NCBI GenBank assembly: GCA_030159075.1
Contig: BROG01000530.1
Coordinates: 331,001-395,000 of the forward strand
Origin: Atrina japonica
Taxonomy: Eukaryota > Mollusca > Bivalvia > Pterioida > Pinnidae
Reading direction: 5' to 3'
Length of the DNA stretch: 64,000 nucleotides
The translations under genes and the position numbers were made by a program. The notes below the pieces were generated by a model. The model saw only the letters and a program-made list of their open reading frames with translations. It was not told the DNA's origin and did not search any database. This document shows, piece after piece, positions 60,081-64,000 of the stretch. The number at the start of each line of letters is the position of its first letter. The first letter of the stretch is position 1.

Positions 60081-61019
60081 CTAAAAATAATTGTAAATGA
60101 AAGTTTATGAGTAACAAATTATGAACATAAATATCTAAAGATGAATTAGGTGTTTTCTGTAAGAATTATTACATAAATGTATAGCTCTGTGCAATCTAGT
60201 TTATCAGATATATAAATTTATCAGTAAAAGATCATACAGTTAAACGTTATGAATTTTGCATCAATTTTACAGTCTTTGTCCGTGTCAAACGTCCCACGAA
60301 ATATATTCATCTTAGTTTTATAACGTATTGTTTTGATATGTTGTAATTTTATTTCCGTGATAATTTCACAGAATCTCTTCAATCGTGATTCATGTACAGC
60401 TTCATGAGTATAATACATTTTAAATGCCTAAACACGCAATATGAAGTATTCCAACGAGGAATAATGCACACAATATATCATCAGTCTACTATTGTATGTA
60501 GCCTGTACAGACTGTTGCATATGTCGATTTTCTATATGGACAATAGAGTCATAATGTCCTATTTTATTTATTTGTATCTAAATGTATTGATAAAAAGACA
60601 TAATGCAATTTCAATACAAGCAAAGTGTGTGTCCGTATGGACATAGAGTTTAGGGTCATTTGTGATACCGTAGGTCAGCAATATAATCACTTAATTTAAA
60701 TTGCTACCTCATGATAGCTGATATTTACGCAGTAATATTCTTACTGTCGTTACTGTTCAAATATAAATCTTACAACACTACATACATCCCAAAACATCAA
60801 GTAGACCTAAATTTGAAAGCAGTTAAACGTGTCATTGGCGGTAACAGGTGTAATAGGGCATTGAAAGTACAAAAATGTATTGGGAAGCGTTATGACATGT
60901 TCATGTTAGACATTGCATATGCGTTTGCACATATTAATTCTATAAATTACGCTTGTCAAACATGTAAAAATTACTGGGTAGGAGACAGAAAAATAATTAT
61001 TGAATTGTTTTATGTTGGA
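60081..61019. other. No gene recognised; probably intron upstream of the Ig1 half-exon
   Basis: I searched the minus strand for a donor preceded by an open frame ending at a codon boundary with an Ig-type Cys, and found none. Open frames on both strands here lack domain character and have AT-driven composition. Confidence 0.4.
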
Positions 61020-61145
61020 TACATCATAAGCATAATACCAAAGTTATAGTTTGACAAGAATAAAAAAATAAAATAAAATGCTCACGACAATCATATTTGT
61101 CAATAGCTTATCATTAGTTTTACTCAAATGTAAGATTAATGTAAG
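61020..61145 (-). repeat. Dispersed repeat R1, diverged copy
   Basis: ATAATACCAAAGTTATAGTT, CTCACGACAATCATATTTGT and ATCATTAGTTTTACTCAAAT follow R1 in reverse. Confidence 0.55.
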
Positions 61146-61269
61146 TTTTCAAAACATAAACTGGTCTAGAGTTAGGAAATAACATCTCAGAAGTCTCGGA
61201 TCTCAAAATGTCAGATGTCAAGGACTTTACAATGGTAGTGAAACATAAATTCCTTTATGACTTTTCCTT

Positions 61270-61475
61270 CGCCAACCGCTAAGTATTCGACCTCAAAGTA
61301 ACGGATCTTTCAAATAAGACTTAAAACATAGGTCCTGCGTCACGGTAACTGTGACCCGTAAAAGAACTCTGCATTGGCGTCTGTCCATAGCAGAAGCTAA
61401 CATTTACAGCACTTCAACTTTATCTGCATATAAGTGAAAAATTCTGGGGGAATGTAAAACAAACAAATAAACACA
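61270..61475 (+). mobile_element. Degenerate SINE-like element, family S2
   Basis: AAACATAGGTCCTGCGTCAC, GACCCGTAAAAGAACTCTGC and AAAAATTCTGGGGGAATGTA, then an AAACAAACAAATAAACAC tail. The head is unrecognisable. Confidence 0.6.
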
Positions 61476-62879
61476 AAATCAAATAATTCGCAAGAAATAT
61501 AGTTTAAGCCAAACTTTGATGTTAGCCCTAAAATACGACCATGCGCGAAAGATCACCTATAGGGTTACTGCAGTTGAAATGTCAGTCCTATTTATAAGTA
61601 CTGTTGTACTGGTATGTAAATGAGAAATATACATGTAACATGCGACTACCCAACACATGATTTAACACATTGGAAAATGAAACAGACGCAAAACGTGAAC
61701 TATAGTCAAATCTGAACATAAGAGAGAAATATAATAGACTGCGAAACAGCAAAGATTTTTTCATCTTGTAATGCATTTTACAGAATTTCGTTTAGTGCAT
61801 GTATCTCTAACTACTGCTCTCTTTCATTCTCTGAAAATCAATCATTGTACATGTTGATGCTTTGTAACAATCACATAAACATTATCCAGAAAGGAGAACT
61901 TTGCGTTAGGAAGTAGATAAAAATATCACGTTCCGTGTCTAGATGATCTAAAGAACCCGGATCGATCAGAAGATGCCCAAGATCAGCAGAATCGCGCTGT
62001 AATGTAGAGATTCGAGTACTGGTTCAGGACACCTGTGTATATTAAAATGATGCTTTTCTTTGAATAAAATGGTATTCCAAGTGCAAACATTCTATAGTTT
62101 GTGGTTAATATGAATAGAAAATACAGAAATGTAAACGCATTCAAATTATTTATTGCCAGTTTATATTTACATCATTGTTGTTATTTTTGTTGGTTTGTTT
62201 TAAGTGTATTTTCATTATTTCAATTGTTGTTTGTGGGTAAGGGATATGGATGCAACATACTCTTGAAAGGAAATTACTACCGTTGATGTTAATTTCCGTT
62301 AAACATTCAAACGTTTTCCTATATTCAGTTGGAATCAATCAGGGCTACATCTGCCACTGAGTAAATGTCTGAGGCGTAATAGAGGAAAGATAAAACATCT
62401 CAATAACGAAATTTTTTTTATAAACACAACACCTATTTGGACGTTTATTAACTCCAAAAACTACATTCGAACTACCCTATTTACATTGAGCGAATTCATG
62501 GGTGTGTGAATCGAAAAACACATTTTACGATCTTTCAATTGCAATAATAAATTAATTATCCCAATTCTGTAATTGTGGACCACTTTGTTAATTGGTATTA
62601 GTGCTTCTAAATTTGTTTTACTGGTTGTGTAAGATAAAAAAAAACTTATCAAGTAAAGTAAATAAAGATGGACATCTTTGCCATGCTTTAATTTCAAAGT
62701 CCTTTAAAGTTGTGTAAGGGATTTCACGAAAGATGATCCTTTCTTTTGAAACATAAATTCCTTTATTCAAATCATGCATACTTTATTGGCATAGAAAACA
62801 GACATTAAAAGTTTCACTTGTCATGTGGCTATATACAAATTTGATGAGCATTGGAAAACACCAACTTCCGGCTTTCGAA
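61476..62879. other. No gene recognised
   Basis: AT-rich; small frames only. Probably intron or upstream flank of the Ig gene. Confidence 0.45.
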
Positions 62880-63137
62880 TTTGATTTTGAATTGTGTTTT
62901 ACGCCACAATACACAATTTTTCAGTTATATGGTTGGCGATCAGATTTTAATTGTTGAGAAGAGAACTAGGTTACAAAGCACCCACGTAGAGTCCTCCGGC
63001 CTCCTGCATGTAAACTGTCAAATCTTCTCACAAAAATCAGCTTAAATCCTAGCGGAACTCGAACCTGCACTGACCAGAAGTGAGAGACTTCATGGTTTAA
63101 AGCGCGATGCTCTAACCACTCGACCACGGAAGTCCCC
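62880..63137 (-). mobile_element. tRNA-headed SINE, family S1, best-preserved copy
   Basis: Reverse strand: head GGGACTTCCGTGGTCGAGTG, containing a full box A (GGTCGAGTGGTTAGAGC), then box B GGTTCGAGTTCC ~35 bp on. Body GTGAGAAGATTTGACAGTTT; tail ends near GTGGCGTAAAACACAA. The clear A and B boxes mark this as a pol III SINE, not a tRNA gene; the body runs on past the head. Confidence 0.88.
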
Positions 63138-63440
63138 GGACGTCCAGAAGATCTAAAGTGGGGGATCAGGTGCGATGGGGGTAGTAAGCTCCCCTTTCTG
63201 CTGGTCACATCCACTGTGAGTCCATAGTCAAATTTTAATTAAAATAAGTCAGGAATAAATCCTCGTCAGAATCGGTATAGATGATTAAACAATTGCCATC
63301 GAACAACTTACTCAATATTACAACTTATAAAATAAAGCAATTGAAGACAGGGACATTATACCGACCGTAAACTTGTGAAATGTTTACTTAAATGCAAGTT
63401 CCCATACCTTTATATAACAACAACTAATTAGAATGTTTGC
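63130..63440 (-). mobile_element. Diverged PLE 3' fragment
   Basis: Reverse-strand tail blocks (GGGGGATCAGGTGCGATGGG, CTGGTCACATCCACTGTGAG, AATAAATCCTCGTCAGAATC) and the ORF-end motif TTATACCGACCGTAAACTTG. Abuts SINE S1. Confidence 0.75.
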
Positions 63441-64000
63441 AACCATTTACTCTTTAGAAATGGGATTATAAAGTATAAAATATAAGAGGAAGTAAGTGCG
63501 CCTTGCTATAAATATATATATATATAATGAGACAAACTAAAGTGTTGTGAGAACCATCCTATCGTCGGAACTTCACACAAAACTCCGTTTGTTTTTTTTT
63601 TATTATTATTTAAACAAAATATTCAAATACTTTTGATGTACAAACTCAATTGCGTGTCGATTGATAATCTGAACGACGAAGCGTTAGAATAAGTCGAGTG
63701 TGTCACTGTCTAGTGTGAATTATCGTAGTTGTAAATCAAATTTTAACCCGTACCCGAGTGTTTTAAATGATGAAATAAATACTTTATACATTCTATCGTA
63801 GAATTATCGGGATACAACATACTTCCTATAACCAATCTGTAATGCAAATGTAATTTTGTAAAGTAACCGGAACATAAATCACTCAGAAGATGTGACTTAC
63901 ATGAATATCAAATTATTTAATAGGAAACATTTTAGTGGACATTGATTTTTATATATCCCTATAGATAACTGACATTCAAGAGCGAGTGTCTCTAAACAAA
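63441..64000. other. No gene recognised
   Basis: A short (TA)n at 63510-63527 and a poly-T/ATT tract near 63592. No Ig-type exon found on the minus strand. Confidence 0.45.

Noticed and set aside
60711..61049. 112-codon plus-strand frame with a hydrophobic start
   Set aside because: Looks at first like a signal peptide plus a small Cys protein, but its end overlaps dispersed repeat R1 and no family pattern was found.
63055..63137. tRNA gene on the minus strand
   Set aside because: A and B boxes are clear, but the head runs into a conserved SINE body shared with other copies and no acceptor stem closes, so it is a SINE head.

Overview
This is a eukaryotic, AT-rich window with almost no coding content. 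It has long microsatellites, minisatellite arrays, tRNA-headed SINEs, short inverted-repeat (MITE-like) elements and many decayed Penelope-like retroelement (PLE) copies. The PLE tail carrying a GTGTGACCGGTCGAC core, the CACAATTTAGGT-type degenerate satellite and the SINE ending TGGGACGTTAAAC are repeat types I recall from bivalve genomes. I infer a bivalve mollusc, from memory and not from a search. There are no operons, bacterial genes or CRISPR arrays. Most open frames are chance runs or translated repeats.

The one gene I can support lies on the minus strand between 60080 and 48638. Four exons with good splice sites and matching phases join without a stop: 60080-59870 (second half of Ig domain 1), 56106-56077 (a 30-nt proline-rich microexon), 53267-52977 (all of Ig domain 2) and 48777-48638 (linker, hydrophobic tail, stop). 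The Ig1 half has the LTIG.Y, NW.L.I and G.YECQ.ST pattern typical of the Dpr / zig-8 family of two-Ig neuronal surface proteins. The tail suggests a GPI anchor. Signal peptide and first half of Ig1 were not found and are probably beyond 64000. The introns hold two related minisatellite arrays (41-bp and 39-bp units), SINEs and several PLE fragments.

Layout: 1-4.7 kb, microsatellites, a MITE and a degenerate satellite. 4.7-19 kb, six 3'-end PLE fragments in low-information sequence, plus one weak candidate exon near 11.7 kb. 19.7-21 kb, three 425-bp tandem units. 21.8-24 kb, the longest PLE copy (minus strand, broken RT). 26.5-27.7 kb, a 45-bp minisatellite holding an internal PLE fragment. 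29-40 kb, interspersed copies of two unnamed dispersed repeats (called R1 and R2 here), a nested 750-bp inverted-repeat element and two tandem arrays. 40-48.6 kb, SINEs, a long-armed foldback element and small MITEs. 48.6-60.1 kb, the Ig gene. 60.1-64 kb, SINE and PLE remnants, probably upstream intron.

I see no new multi-gene system. The most rewarding items are the reconstructed Ig gene with its frame-neutral microexon, the paired minisatellites in one intron, the PLE family that stops right after its RT/thumb region, and the unnamed dispersed repeat R1 with at least ten copies.
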